This document shows positions 1 through 7,511 of a stretch of 58,298 nucleotides of DNA, piece after piece. Under the pieces are notes generated by a model. It made no database searches. It saw only the letters and a program-made list of their open reading frames with translations, and was not told the DNA's origin. Both the position numbers and the translations under genes were made by a program. Source of the stretch: CAYJQO01 sp964372445 (GTDB taxonomy: Bacteria; Patescibacteriota; Minisyncoccia; UBA6257; GWB1-50-10); NCBI GenBank assembly GCA_964372445.1, contig CAYJQO010000001.1, forward strand, positions 1 to 58,298. The letters are read 5' to 3'. How positions within the stretch are numbered: the first letter of the stretch is position 1; each line of letters starts with the position of its first letter.

Positions 1-89
1 CCTGCCGACCCCGCCGTGGCGGGGGAGGAAAACTCGTATCATCCTATCTGGCTCCCCGGGTAGGATTCGAACCTACAACCCACTCCTTA

Positions 90-695
90 CACGTAATCCA
101 GCGTTTCTGCTGGCGTGGACTATATCATCATCCGCTAGATGCGGAGCGAGGCGCTTCCCCCTTTGAATAATCGGGGTACTCCCTTTCGGGATAGTCTCTA
201 CACCTGCCTACGCCAAGGCTACGGCAGGCAGGCCTTCTCTACTCGAGAATAAGCTTGCTTGCAATCCGAAGCTTTAGCGAAGGATTGGCTCGGGATTGCC
301 CTTTGCGGGTTTCCCCGAATTCACCTCGTGTTTCATCCGAAATTGCTTTCGGAAGCTGCGTAATGCCGGCCTCGATCTCACGATGGCAGTTGGCACAGAC
401 AAGAACGCATTTATCCAGCTCGGCTTTCACCTTTTCCCAGGAGCGCGTGTATCCGTGCTGGCCGATGCTGAACTCCTTGTCGTCGCGATTGCGATGATGG
501 AGATCGAGCGCGCCCTGGTACTTGCGATAGCTGCAGACCTGGCACTTTCCGCCTTTGTAGGCGATTGCCAAGGTCTTGATCTTGCGCCTTCGTTTCGCTA
601 CTGCCCTTATGAGCTCTTCTCGCCGGTCGGCATAGGTCCTCTGCTCCACCATTCTGTCAGTATATCAGGGTGCAAGGCAGAGAAGAGGCGTGTCC
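90..695 (-). other. Group I intron (IC3-like) in tRNA-Asn, 606 nt
   Basis: The insertion splits the anticodon loop. Core elements are visible on the minus strand: P7 strands AGACTAT (191-197) and ATAGTCC (117-123 region), a terminal P9-like hairpin CCAGC/GCTGG (98-113), and the segment AATCCCGAGCCAA, which closely resembles the conserved GGGCAATCCTGAGCCAA block of cyanobacterial and plastid trnL(UAA) introns. The last intron base is G and the last upstream exon base is U. A palindromic CCTGCC/GGCAGG element lies just 5' of P7 (about 205-234). I could not find a convincing internal guide sequence for P1, so the exact 5' boundary is less certain. It carries an HNH endonuclease gene. Confidence 0.85.
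239..652 (-). CDS. HNH homing endonuclease inside the tRNA-Asn intron
   Basis: This 137-residue protein has a basic N-terminus followed by a zinc-bound HNH layout: CQVC at about residues 38-41, the catalytic DLHHRN block at about 50-55, and CANCHRE at about 86-92. Such enzymes cut intron-less alleles and so drive intron homing. It begins 43 nt inside the intron. Its last roughly 29 residues (from RGEFGE to the stop) are encoded by the conserved ribozyme segment that also occurs in the ORF-less tRNA-Phe intron of this window. Its reading frame is therefore constrained by RNA folding as well as protein function. It has no obvious promoter of its own and is probably translated from the tRNA precursor. 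Target site unknown. Confidence 0.85.
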   Translation of the reverse strand: MVEQRTYADRREELIRAVAKRRRKIKTLAIAYKGGKCQVCSYRKYQGALDLHHRNRDDKEFSIGQHGYTRSWEKVKAELDKCVLVCANCHREIEAGITQLPKAISDETRGEFGETRKGQSRANPSLKLRIASKLILE

Positions 696-873
696 ACAGG
701 GAGTCGCTCTACCATTGAGCTACCGGGGAATCTAGAGATGGTAATGAACGTTCTATCTCTGAAACGTTTCGCCTGCCGTTCCCTTTCCAGGGCTGCGTAG
801 CAGAAAACTACCGGGGAACGGGAGCGCGTGTGTAGTATAGAATTGAAACGGCTCGCTGTAAAGCGGCGAGCCG

Positions 874-1275
874 TTACCTCTTACCGATGATGGAGAGCAG
901 CTGTGCCGTAATACTCTCCTCAACCGCGGTCCTCGTGAGCGAAAGGTCAACTGAAACCACCTGGCTCCTCTGCTGCCGCTGGCGGCGCGCCACAGACGCA
1001 TTCGGCCCAGCCACGTCAATCTTGAAGGTCCGCAGCGCACCTTCGCCCCGCACCACCACATAGAAATCGATACCGTTGGCAACATCCGCGAAGCTTAACT
1101 TCCCCGTCTTTAAATAATCGTGGATCGTGCCCGCCCGTTTCATGCTATCAAGGATTTTGCCTACGAGCTCTTCCCGAGCTGTGCCGACCACCTGGGTGAT
1201 TACCGGTTCCCCATTAATTTTTGTCCGAATATTTTTGACCACCTCGGGCAAACTGAACCGTTCCCGCTGCTTCAC
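874..1275 (-). CDS. Conserved-looking small protein of unknown function
   Basis: A soluble 133-residue basic protein with no motif I recognise. The N-terminal part is mixed alpha/beta and contains an FKIDVAGP stretch near residue 85, followed by an arginine/glutamine-rich segment (ARRQRQQR). No signal peptide or membrane segment is seen. I chose the GTG at 1273-1275 because a strong AAGGAGG lies 8 nt upstream of it. The ATG and GTG at 1279-1284 sit on top of that site and are too close. A plausible promoter lies at 1329-1357, so it looks monocistronic, between tRNA-Asn and the divergent tRNA-Lys. Confidence 0.6.
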   Translation of the reverse strand: MKQRERFSLPEVVKNIRTKINGEPVITQVVGTAREELVGKILDSMKRAGTIHDYLKTGKLSFADVANGIDFYVVVRGEGALRTFKIDVAGPNASVARRQRQQRSQVVSVDLSLTRTAVEESITAQLLSIIGKR

Positions 1276-1328
1276 GCACATCACCTCCTTTCACTACCGT
1301 TCCAACTCCATGTGTAAGAACTGAAGAA

Positions 1329-1357
1329 AGTATAGCTGCTGTGGCTGGCTGCGGCAA
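1329..1357 (-). promoter_or_regulatory. Sigma70-type promoter for the 874-1275 gene
   Basis: On the minus strand TTGCCG (1352-1357) and TATACT (1329-1334) are separated by 17 nt. The predicted transcript starts near 1322, giving a leader of about 45 nt ending in the AAGGAGG of the gene. Confidence 0.5.
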
Positions 1358-1514
1358 GACCGCCATTGAAACCTCGAAGGCGGTTCGCTAGTATTAGCCC
1401 GTACCTTGATCGAACTACCCTCCTGACTATCGAAGCGTTTCCCGTGATGGAAGGCACGGAGCGAAGCGATGGTCGGAAACCCAAGGTGTCCGAGACAGGG
1501 GTCGGGGTTTTAAT

Positions 1515-1590
1515 CCCCCCATAGCTCAGTTGGTAGAGCAGCTGCCTTTTAAGCAGTGGGTCCCAGGTTCGAATCCTGGTGGGGGGACCA
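1515..1590 (+). tRNA. tRNA-Lys(UUU)
   Basis: Full cloverleaf: acceptor CCCCCCA/TGGGGGG, D arm GCTC/GAGC, anticodon stem GCTGC/GCAGT (one G-T pair) with loop CTTTTAA and anticodon UUU, T arm CCAGG/CCTGG with loop TTCGAAT, discriminator A, encoded CCA at 1588-1590. No intron. A membrane-protein gene starts only 4 nt downstream. Confidence 0.95.
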
Positions 1591-1594
1591 CAAC

Positions 1595-2194
1595 GTGGAA
1601 CAGTCAATCCGCACCATCGTGAAGGTTGCTATAGCAGTGAGCGTTGCGGTCGGCTTTTTCTATGTGGCACGCTCGGCAACGCTGCAGGCGGTCGTCTACG
1701 CGCTGGTGATCCCGCTGGCACTCGCCTTCCCCGCCTGGTTCTACCGGCGCCACCGGAGCCACACCTTCACGCACACCTTCCGCGCCGAGCTCGAGCTCCT
1801 CATCCTGATCGGCATTGGCCTCTCCGTCCTCGGCGAGAACTACCTCTACCGCAACCTCCTCAACTTTGACAGCTTCGTCCACCTCGTGAACGGGGGGCTC
1901 CTCACGCTCCTCGTGGTTTCCCTTAGCCACCATCGGTGGCTCGACGGTCGGCTCTCCGCGATGCGGACCGTGCTCCTCGCGGGGCTCCTCCCCGCGGTCT
2001 TGAATGAGATCTACGAGCTCACGTCGGATGCCCTCCTCGGCACCCACCTGTGGGGGGATGCCTTCAAGCCGCTGTGGCTCGACACGGCGAGCGATGTCGT
2101 CATCCAAACGCTCGGAGCGGTGCTCGCCATCATGATCTTACGGCAGTACCTCCACCGCTGGATTGAGCGGTGGAGCAAACGCGTGGCCTGGTAG
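1595..2194 (+). CDS. YjdF/DUF2238-like multi-pass membrane protein
   Basis: A 199-residue protein with about five hydrophobic segments. Conserved polar positions typical of the YjdF/DUF2238 family are visible: FDSFVHLVNGG (about 98-108), a NEIYE motif (about 145), and an acidic SDVVIQTLG segment near the C-terminus. The family's function is unknown. The only sensible start is GTG at 1595, 4 nt after the tRNA-Lys CCA. Earlier in-frame starts lie inside the tRNA. The only purine-rich sequence upstream is the GGGGGGA of the tRNA acceptor, so tRNA and mRNA are probably co-transcribed. Confidence 0.7.
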   Translation: MEQSIRTIVKVAIAVSVAVGFFYVARSATLQAVVYALVIPLALAFPAWFYRRHRSHTFTHTFRAELELLILIGIGLSVLGENYLYRNLLNFDSFVHLVNGGLLTLLVVSLSHHRWLDGRLSAMRTVLLAGLLPAVLNEIYELTSDALLGTHLWGDAFKPLWLDTASDVVIQTLGAVLAIMILRQYLHRWIERWSKRVAW

Positions 2195-2211
2195 GGACGG
2201 GGGTGATGGCC

Positions 2212-4911
2212 TCAGGAACAGCCACCCGAGGAATCACCACAGCGGACACAGGTGAGGCACGAACCGGTACGAACCATCATCCCGCCGCAGCTGCGGCATA
2301 CCGTTTCACCAGAACTGGTGGTCCGCGCTGCTGAACCTGGTCCTGGAGCTTCGATGGCCTGATGCGCTCCCTCTGCGTGCGAGAGGCCAAGGTCCGCCAG
2401 CTCGGCGGGGGTCATGAACCGGTACGCAAGGTAGCGGAAGATGTAGTCCACGATGGAGGTGGCGATGCGCACCTGCTCATTCTCGGTGAACCCAGCCGGT
2501 TCGAAGCGCGTGTAGATAAATTTCCGGGAGAATGCCCGGAGCGGCACCCCGTACTGGAGCGCCATGGACACCGAGATCGCAAACGCATCGAGGAGGCCGG
2601 CGAGGGTGCTCCCCTGCTTCGCGATGCGGATGAAGATCTCAGCCAGCGACCCGTCATCGTAGACCGAGTAGGTGAGGTAGCCATCGTGGCCGGCGATCGA
2701 GAACTTGTGCGTCTCCGACGGCCTTGTCGATGGCAGGCGTCGCCGCACCACAACCGGCCCGCCGGACCCGGCGGCTGCCGCGGCACCCGTTGCGCCCGCC
2801 GTTTGGAGCGGCTGGGTCGCCTTGGAGCCGTCGCGGTACACGGCGAAGGCTTTGATGCTCAGCTTCCATGCCATCACGTACGCCTCGGCAATTTCCTCCT
2901 TCGTCGTCTCGCTGACCATGTTGAACGTTTTTGAAATCGCCCCAGAGATGAACGGTTGCACCGCGGCGACCATCCGGACGTGCCCCTGCCAGGAAATGGT
3001 TCGGTTCCCCTCCGCAGGCCGTACCGCACAATCGAAGATGGGCAGGTGCTCCTCCTTGAGGTGGGGCGCCCCCTCTACCGTGCCGTGTGCCGCTACCCAA
3101 TCCGCGATCTCGCGCACCTCACCTTCCGCGTACCCGATGCGGCTGAGGGCTTTCGCCACGCCGCCGTTCACCATCTTCATCCACCCGCCACCGACGAGCT
3201 GCTTCATTTTAACCAATGAGAAATCGGGTTCCACGCCGGTCGTGTCACAGTCCATCATGAGCGCGATGGTCCCCGTGGGTGCGATGACCGTAACCTGCGA
3301 ATTTCGGTAGCCGTAGGCCTCGCCGAGCTCGCGTGCCTCTTCCCACACGCGCACCGCCTCGGCGGCGACCGCCCGGTCCTCGATGTGATCCCCGTTAATG
3401 GCACGCGCCGCGGCACCATGCTTGGCGATCACCCGGAGCATCGGAATTCGGTTCACCGCATACCCCGCGAAGGGACCCTTCCGCCTCGCGATGAGCGCTG
3501 AGTATCGGTACGCTTCGCCGGAGAGAATTGAGGAAATCGCACCGGCCCACGCCCGCCCCTTCTCGGAATCGTACGGCAAACCCTTTGCCATGAGGAACGC
3601 TCCCAGGTTAGCGTAACCTAAGCCTAGCTCGCGGAAATTATGGGCATTTTCAGTGATCTGTTCCGTCGGGTAGCTCGAGGCATCCACGAGGATCTCCTGT
3701 GAGAGGATGAGCACGTCCACGGCGTGCTTGAACTCACGGAGCATGAACGTCCCATCCTCTCGGAGGAACTTCATGAGGTTGATGGAGGCAAGGTTGCAAG
3801 CTGAGTTATCCAGGTGCATGTACTCCGCACAGGGGTTTGACGCGTTGATCCGTCCGGAGTTTGGACACGTGTGCCAGTCGTTGATGGTGGTATCAAACTG
3901 CACGCCTGGATCGCCACACGCCCAGGCAGACTGCGCAATCTCGCCAAGGAGGTCGCGCGCCTGGTACCGATCGGCTGTCTCGCCGGTCGTCACGAGCTTC
4001 GTTTCCCACGTGCCGTCGGCTTCAACCGCCCGCATGAAGTCATCGGTGATGCGCACCGAGTTGTTCGCATTCTGGAACTGGATGGATGCCCACGCCTCGT
4101 TGTTGAGGTCAGACATATCATAGCCCGCGGCGGCGAACGCCCGCACCTTCTTCTCCTCCTCAGACTTACACCGAATGAAGTCAACCACGTCAGGATGCTC
4201 AATGCCGAGGACCACCATCTTTGCGGCACGCCGCGTCGTACCACCGGACTTGATCATCCCGGCCACTGAATCGGCGCCGCGCATGAAAGACACCGGACCG
4301 GATGCGTAGCCGCCGCGCGAGAGCTGCTCACGCTTCGAGCGGAGCGAGGAGAGGCTCACACCGGATCCTGAACCGTATTTGAAAATCATGCCCTCGTTCC
4401 GAATCCACTCAAGGATGGATGGCATGTTATCTTCGACGGAGAGAATGAAACACGCGGAGCACTGCGGCCGTTGGTGCACGCCGACGTTGAACCAGACCGG
4501 GCTGTTGAACGCACCCTGCTGGTACACGAGGAGATGGGTGAGCTCGTCTTCAAACACCCGTGCCTGCGCGGCGCTCGAGAAGTACCCGAGCCGTTCTCCG
4601 AAACCGCGGATCGTGTGCGCCACCCGCGTCACCATCTGCCGCACGCTCCGCTCGCGCTCTGGGGTACCGAGCTTGCCGCGAAAGTACTTCGATGCGGTAA
4701 TGGACACCGCGTTCGGCGACCAGAAGCTGGGGAATTCGACGTCTTGCTGCTCAAACACCTTCTGGTCACCGCTTCCGACCACCGCATCCTGCCGTACCCA
4801 CGTGATTTCGTCGAACGGGTGTCGCCCCGCTACGGTGAAAATTCGTGGCAACGAGAACGTCAACCGTTTCACGCGCGCCGGCTTCTTTATTTCTAGTGCG
4901 GGAGCTGGCAT
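2212..4911 (-). CDS. nrdJ: Adenosylcobalamin-dependent (class II) ribonucleotide reductase
   Basis: This 899-residue enzyme reduces ribonucleotides to deoxyribonucleotides using a radical made from adenosylcobalamin, so it needs neither oxygen nor a metal-radical subunit. Visible features are the substrate-site block with the NPCAE motif near residue 357 followed by DNSACNLASINL, the paired cysteines PQCSAC near residue 150, the PTGTIALMMDCDTTGVEPDF segment in the barrel, and a C-terminal cysteine-rich tail (CRSCGG, CLTCVRCG) that resembles the zinc-ribbon/redox tail of NrdJ. An in-frame TAG lies just upstream of the ATG. No Shine-Dalgarno sequence is obvious, but a strong promoter lies about 25 bp upstream. 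No other reductase is visible, and a PduO-type adenosyltransferase at 50.8 kb may provide the cofactor. Confidence 0.95.
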   Translation of the reverse strand: MPAPALEIKKPARVKRLTFSLPRIFTVAGRHPFDEITWVRQDAVVGSGDQKVFEQQDVEFPSFWSPNAVSITASKYFRGKLGTPERERSVRQMVTRVAHTIRGFGERLGYFSSAAQARVFEDELTHLLVYQQGAFNSPVWFNVGVHQRPQCSACFILSVEDNMPSILEWIRNEGMIFKYGSGSGVSLSSLRSKREQLSRGGYASGPVSFMRGADSVAGMIKSGGTTRRAAKMVVLGIEHPDVVDFIRCKSEEEKKVRAFAAAGYDMSDLNNEAWASIQFQNANNSVRITDDFMRAVEADGTWETKLVTTGETADRYQARDLLGEIAQSAWACGDPGVQFDTTINDWHTCPNSGRINASNPCAEYMHLDNSACNLASINLMKFLREDGTFMLREFKHAVDVLILSQEILVDASSYPTEQITENAHNFRELGLGYANLGAFLMAKGLPYDSEKGRAWAGAISSILSGEAYRYSALIARRKGPFAGYAVNRIPMLRVIAKHGAAARAINGDHIEDRAVAAEAVRVWEEARELGEAYGYRNSQVTVIAPTGTIALMMDCDTTGVEPDFSLVKMKQLVGGGWMKMVNGGVAKALSRIGYAEGEVREIADWVAAHGTVEGAPHLKEEHLPIFDCAVRPAEGNRTISWQGHVRMVAAVQPFISGAISKTFNMVSETTKEEIAEAYVMAWKLSIKAFAVYRDGSKATQPLQTAGATGAAAAAGSGGPVVVRRRLPSTRPSETHKFSIAGHDGYLTYSVYDDGSLAEIFIRIAKQGSTLAGLLDAFAISVSMALQYGVPLRAFSRKFIYTRFEPAGFTENEQVRIATSIVDYIFRYLAYRFMTPAELADLGLSHAEGAHQAIEAPGPGSAARTTSSGETVCRSCGGMMVRTGSCLTCVRCGDSSGGCS

Positions 4912-4936
4912 GAAAAAAGATTTCTAAACCCGGATC

Positions 4937-4974
4937 ACTATAGCAAGGGAGGGTTGGGTAACAACTGTGGATAA
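4937..4974 (-). promoter_or_regulatory. nrdJ promoter with an upstream DnaA box
   Basis: Minus-strand TTGTTA (4959-4964) and TATAGT (4937-4942) are separated by 16 nt; the -10 is extended (TGCTATAGT). Immediately upstream, 4966-4974 is TGTGGATAA, a perfect match to the DnaA box TTATCCACA on the minus strand. DnaA control of a reductase operon is known for E. coli nrdAB. Applying it here is inference from a single site. Confidence 0.6.
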
Positions 4975-5010
4975 GTGATCTCTCTTGCGGTGCGCGCCCT
5001 TGCCAGGATC

Positions 5011-5034
5011 AAAAAACCCCGCCTCGCGGGGGTT
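5011..5034 (-). terminator. Intrinsic terminator after ftsZ
   Basis: The minus strand reads AACCCCCGCGAGGCGGGG followed by TTTTTT: a GC-rich stem with a run of T, 18 bp past the ftsZ stop. Confidence 0.85.
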
Positions 5035-5051
5035 GCCGGTACCAGCCACGG

Positions 5052-6281
5052 TCACTTTTTCTTTTTCCGAAGGAAAGCGGGGATTTCCCACACTTCCTGA
5101 GCCTCTGATTTTACCGGAACGCCCTTCGGAGGTTTCTCTACTTCACCCTCGCGGTTTGACACCACCCTCTCTTTCTCGCCTGGCTTGCCCGGCGCGTACG
5201 GCGGCACCTCACGTCGGCTATGGTCGGCACCCATGAAGAGCGACGGAGCGCTGGGCGAACCCAGGCGATCCCGAAACATACCGTTGAAACCCGTGGCGAT
5301 CACCGTTACCTTCAGGCTCTTATCCTTCAGGTTGCGGTCATAGTATGCACCGAAGATAATCCGCGCGTTCGGGTCGAGGTTCGTCGAAACCGCCTTCGCA
5401 ATGTCATGCACCTCAGCCATTTTGAGGTCTCGTCCGCCAGCGATGCTGAAGAGCACCCCCTTCGCGCCGTCGATGGTGGCCTCGAGCAGCGGCGAGTTAA
5501 TGGCGGCATCGACCGCCTTCACGGCACGCTCCGGACCGGTTGCCTCACCGATGCCAATCAGGGTTGCCCCGGAGTCTTTGAGGATAGCCTTGATGTCCGC
5601 AAAGTCCACATTGATGATGCCTGGGATGTTCACCAGTTCGGTGACCGCTACGACCGCGTTCTTCAACACATCGTCGATGTATCCGAACGCGCGCATGATC
5701 GGCGTATCCTTGCTAACCAAGCTGAAGATGCGATCGTTCGGGATCACCACCAGAGCATCCACTTTGTCCTTGAGCCGCATGAGCCCCTCCTGGGCAATCG
5801 TCATCCGCTGCGCTCCCTCGAAGGCGAACGGCTTCGTCACAATCCCAATGGTGAGGATGCCACGTTCTCTGGCAATCTCTGCCACAACCGGCCCGCCGCC
5901 GCTCCCGGTACCCCCTCCCAACCCAATGGTGAGGAAAAGGATGTCGGCGCCCTCAATGGCCTCGCCGATCTCTGATCGGTTCTCCTCTGCCGCCTGCTTG
6001 CCAACCTCGGGGTTCATACCGGCACCCAGGCCCTTCGTCAGCGCTTTCCCGATGTAGAGCTTGCGGTGCGCTGAAACGTAGTCGAGGTCTTGCGCATCCG
6101 TGTTCACGGCGATGAACTCGACGCCGCGCAGGCGATCACCGCCATTCATCATCCGGCCCACGATGTTCCCACCACCGCCGCCAACGCCGAGCACCTTCAC
6201 CGAGGCGAGCCCATGCCGCCCCCGGTGCGGCTTGGGAACCATCGCCTTCACGTTCCTCTGTTTGGTACGTCTCTTCTTCAT
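5052..6281 (-). CDS. ftsZ: Cell division protein FtsZ
   Basis: A tubulin-like GTPase that polymerises into the division ring. The 409-residue product has a basic tail of about 28 residues before the core, a glycine-rich GVGGGGGNIV at the start of the Rossmann fold, the tubulin signature GGGTGSG near residue 107, NTDAQDL, and the T7-loop region DFADIKAIL. After a variable linker, the C-terminus EIPAFLRKKKK matches the conserved peptide that binds FtsA and other partners. I chose ATG 6281 (AGGGAA 6 nt upstream). The frame stays open upstream into ftsA, but the gap of 10 nt after the ftsA stop suits this start. Last gene of the lepB-ftsZ operon. Confidence 0.95.
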   Translation of the reverse strand: MKKRRTKQRNVKAMVPKPHRGRHGLASVKVLGVGGGGGNIVGRMMNGGDRLRGVEFIAVNTDAQDLDYVSAHRKLYIGKALTKGLGAGMNPEVGKQAAEENRSEIGEAIEGADILFLTIGLGGGTGSGGGPVVAEIARERGILTIGIVTKPFAFEGAQRMTIAQEGLMRLKDKVDALVVIPNDRIFSLVSKDTPIMRAFGYIDDVLKNAVVAVTELVNIPGIINVDFADIKAILKDSGATLIGIGEATGPERAVKAVDAAINSPLLEATIDGAKGVLFSIAGGRDLKMAEVHDIAKAVSTNLDPNARIIFGAYYDRNLKDKSLKVTVIATGFNGMFRDRLGSPSAPSLFMGADHSRREVPPYAPGKPGEKERVVSNREGEVEKPPKGVPVKSEAQEVWEIPAFLRKKKK

Positions 6282-6291
6282 GGCGAGTTCC

Positions 6292-7509
6292 CTAGGGCAT
6301 GAGGTTGCGGAAAAAGTTTTTGATCGTCTCCACACCACCTGCCGGGTGCTCCTCCTCTACCGCACCCCACCGGGCAAGGCCAACCGCGGTCGCAAACTCT
6401 GGGTCATCGATGAGCTCTGCATGCGCGGTGTTCGTCACTTCCATATCGGTGAGGCTGGGGTAGCCAATTTGCACCGGTAGCTTCAGTTCCTGGCGGAGCA
6501 GCTCGTCCATGCCGGGGAGCTTAATACCGCCACCGGTGATCACCACCCCCGCGGGGAGCTGCACCGAACGCCCCAGCACCTTCAGCTCATTATTGATGAG
6601 GTCGAGTATTTCCGCAAGGCGGATTTCGATGATTTCAGCAAGGAAACGGCGGGACACCTCGTTCTGGTTCGCCGGCTCGACGGCGGAGAGCTTCACCATC
6701 TCCCTCCGTGCGATATGCTTCGCCACCGCATGGCCGTAGTTCACCTTCAGCTTCTCCGCAGCCTCGATTGACACCTTGAACCCGATGGCAATATCGTTCG
6801 TCACGAAGCCGGAACCAATCGGCAAGCTCTTCGTGTGCAACACCTTGCCTTCCTCGAAGACGGCGAGCGAGGTGGTGCCGAAACCGAAGTCGACGAGGAG
6901 CACGCCCAAATCTTTCTGCCGTTTTGAGAGCACCGCACGCGCGGCCGCGAGCGGGTTGAAAATGAGACCGGCTGCCCGGATGCCGACCCGCTCCAGATTC
7001 TTGATGAGGAGGTTCACCTGAGGCGCGAACGCCTCGACGATCAGCGTAGAGGCCTCGAGACGGCTCCCGGTCATGCCAAGCGGATCGGCGATATCTCCCA
7101 CATCGTCGACGAAGTACTCACGGATGATGTTGTGGAGCACCAGGTAGTTCGGCAGCTGCTTCACCGCGCGTGAGGCTTCCACGACACGGTCAATGTCGTC
7201 CTGGTGAATTTCCTGATCCGCACGAGCCACCGCAACGATGCCACGCGAAGCACGCGCCTTCACGTGCTCGCTGTTCATGTTCACGAACGCATGACGCGTC
7301 GCCTTTTTGGAAACGTGGTTGAGATCAAGCACGAGATCTCGTAGCACGTGCGTTACCTCCTCAAGGTCTACGATCACCCCTTTCCGCACCCCCTTCGATT
7401 CATGCTTGAACGCGGTAACCAGCGAGAGGGTTCCGTCCTTCTTCGGGGTTACCACCAACCCTTTAATGCTCGATGAACCGATGTCGATACCCGTAATGAG
7501 GCTGGCCAT
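6292..7509 (-). CDS. ftsA: Cell division protein FtsA
   Basis: An actin-like ATPase that tethers FtsZ filaments to the membrane. The 405-residue protein begins with the phosphate-1 motif GIDIGSSSIK, has the 1C domain typical of FtsA (about residues 85-165), the phosphate-2 motif VDFGFGTTSLAV, and the adenosine motif VVITGGGIKLPG. It ends in an amphipathic IKNFFRNLM helix that fits the FtsA membrane anchor. It starts 2 nt after ybeY and ends 10 nt before ftsZ, so the three are almost certainly co-translated. Confidence 0.95.
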   Translation of the reverse strand: MASLITGIDIGSSSIKGLVVTPKKDGTLSLVTAFKHESKGVRKGVIVDLEEVTHVLRDLVLDLNHVSKKATRHAFVNMNSEHVKARASRGIVAVARADQEIHQDDIDRVVEASRAVKQLPNYLVLHNIIREYFVDDVGDIADPLGMTGSRLEASTLIVEAFAPQVNLLIKNLERVGIRAAGLIFNPLAAARAVLSKRQKDLGVLLVDFGFGTTSLAVFEEGKVLHTKSLPIGSGFVTNDIAIGFKVSIEAAEKLKVNYGHAVAKHIARREMVKLSAVEPANQNEVSRRFLAEIIEIRLAEILDLINNELKVLGRSVQLPAGVVITGGGIKLPGMDELLRQELKLPVQIGYPSLTDMEVTNTAHAELIDDPEFATAVGLARWGAVEEEHPAGGVETIKNFFRNLMP

Positions 7510-7511
7510 GG

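Larger units (their letters stand above)
49..729 (-). tRNA. tRNA-Asn(GUU), interrupted by a group I intron
   Basis: The 5' exon is 696-729 and the 3' exon 49-89, including an encoded CCA at 49-51. Joined, they form a full cloverleaf: acceptor TCCCCGG/CCGGGGA, D arm GCTC/GAGC, anticodon stem ACTCC/GGAGT, T arm GTAGG/CCTAC with loop TTCGAAT, and discriminator G. The loop reads CTGTTAA if the intron lies between positions 35 and 36, giving anticodon GUU. U1-A72, G73 and the T arm match bacterial tRNA-Asn. An alternative junction two bases over would read UGU (Thr), and both junctions satisfy the U-before, G-last rule of group I introns. I prefer Asn on the body identity. Confidence 0.85.

Noticed and set aside
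1..48. GC-rich hairpin CCCCGC/GCGGGG downstream of tRNA-Asn
   Set aside because: Could be a terminator, but there is no T run and the window edge hides the context.
4966..4974. DnaA boxes (also 42970-42978) as a replication origin
   Set aside because: Single isolated boxes 38 kb apart, no AT-rich unwinding region and no dnaA or dnaN gene.
5220..5975. Long plus-strand open frames antisense to ftsZ, ftsA, nrdJ, clpB and the S-layer gene
   Set aside because: These are typical shadows of GC-rich codon usage; the opposite-strand genes have clear family motifs.
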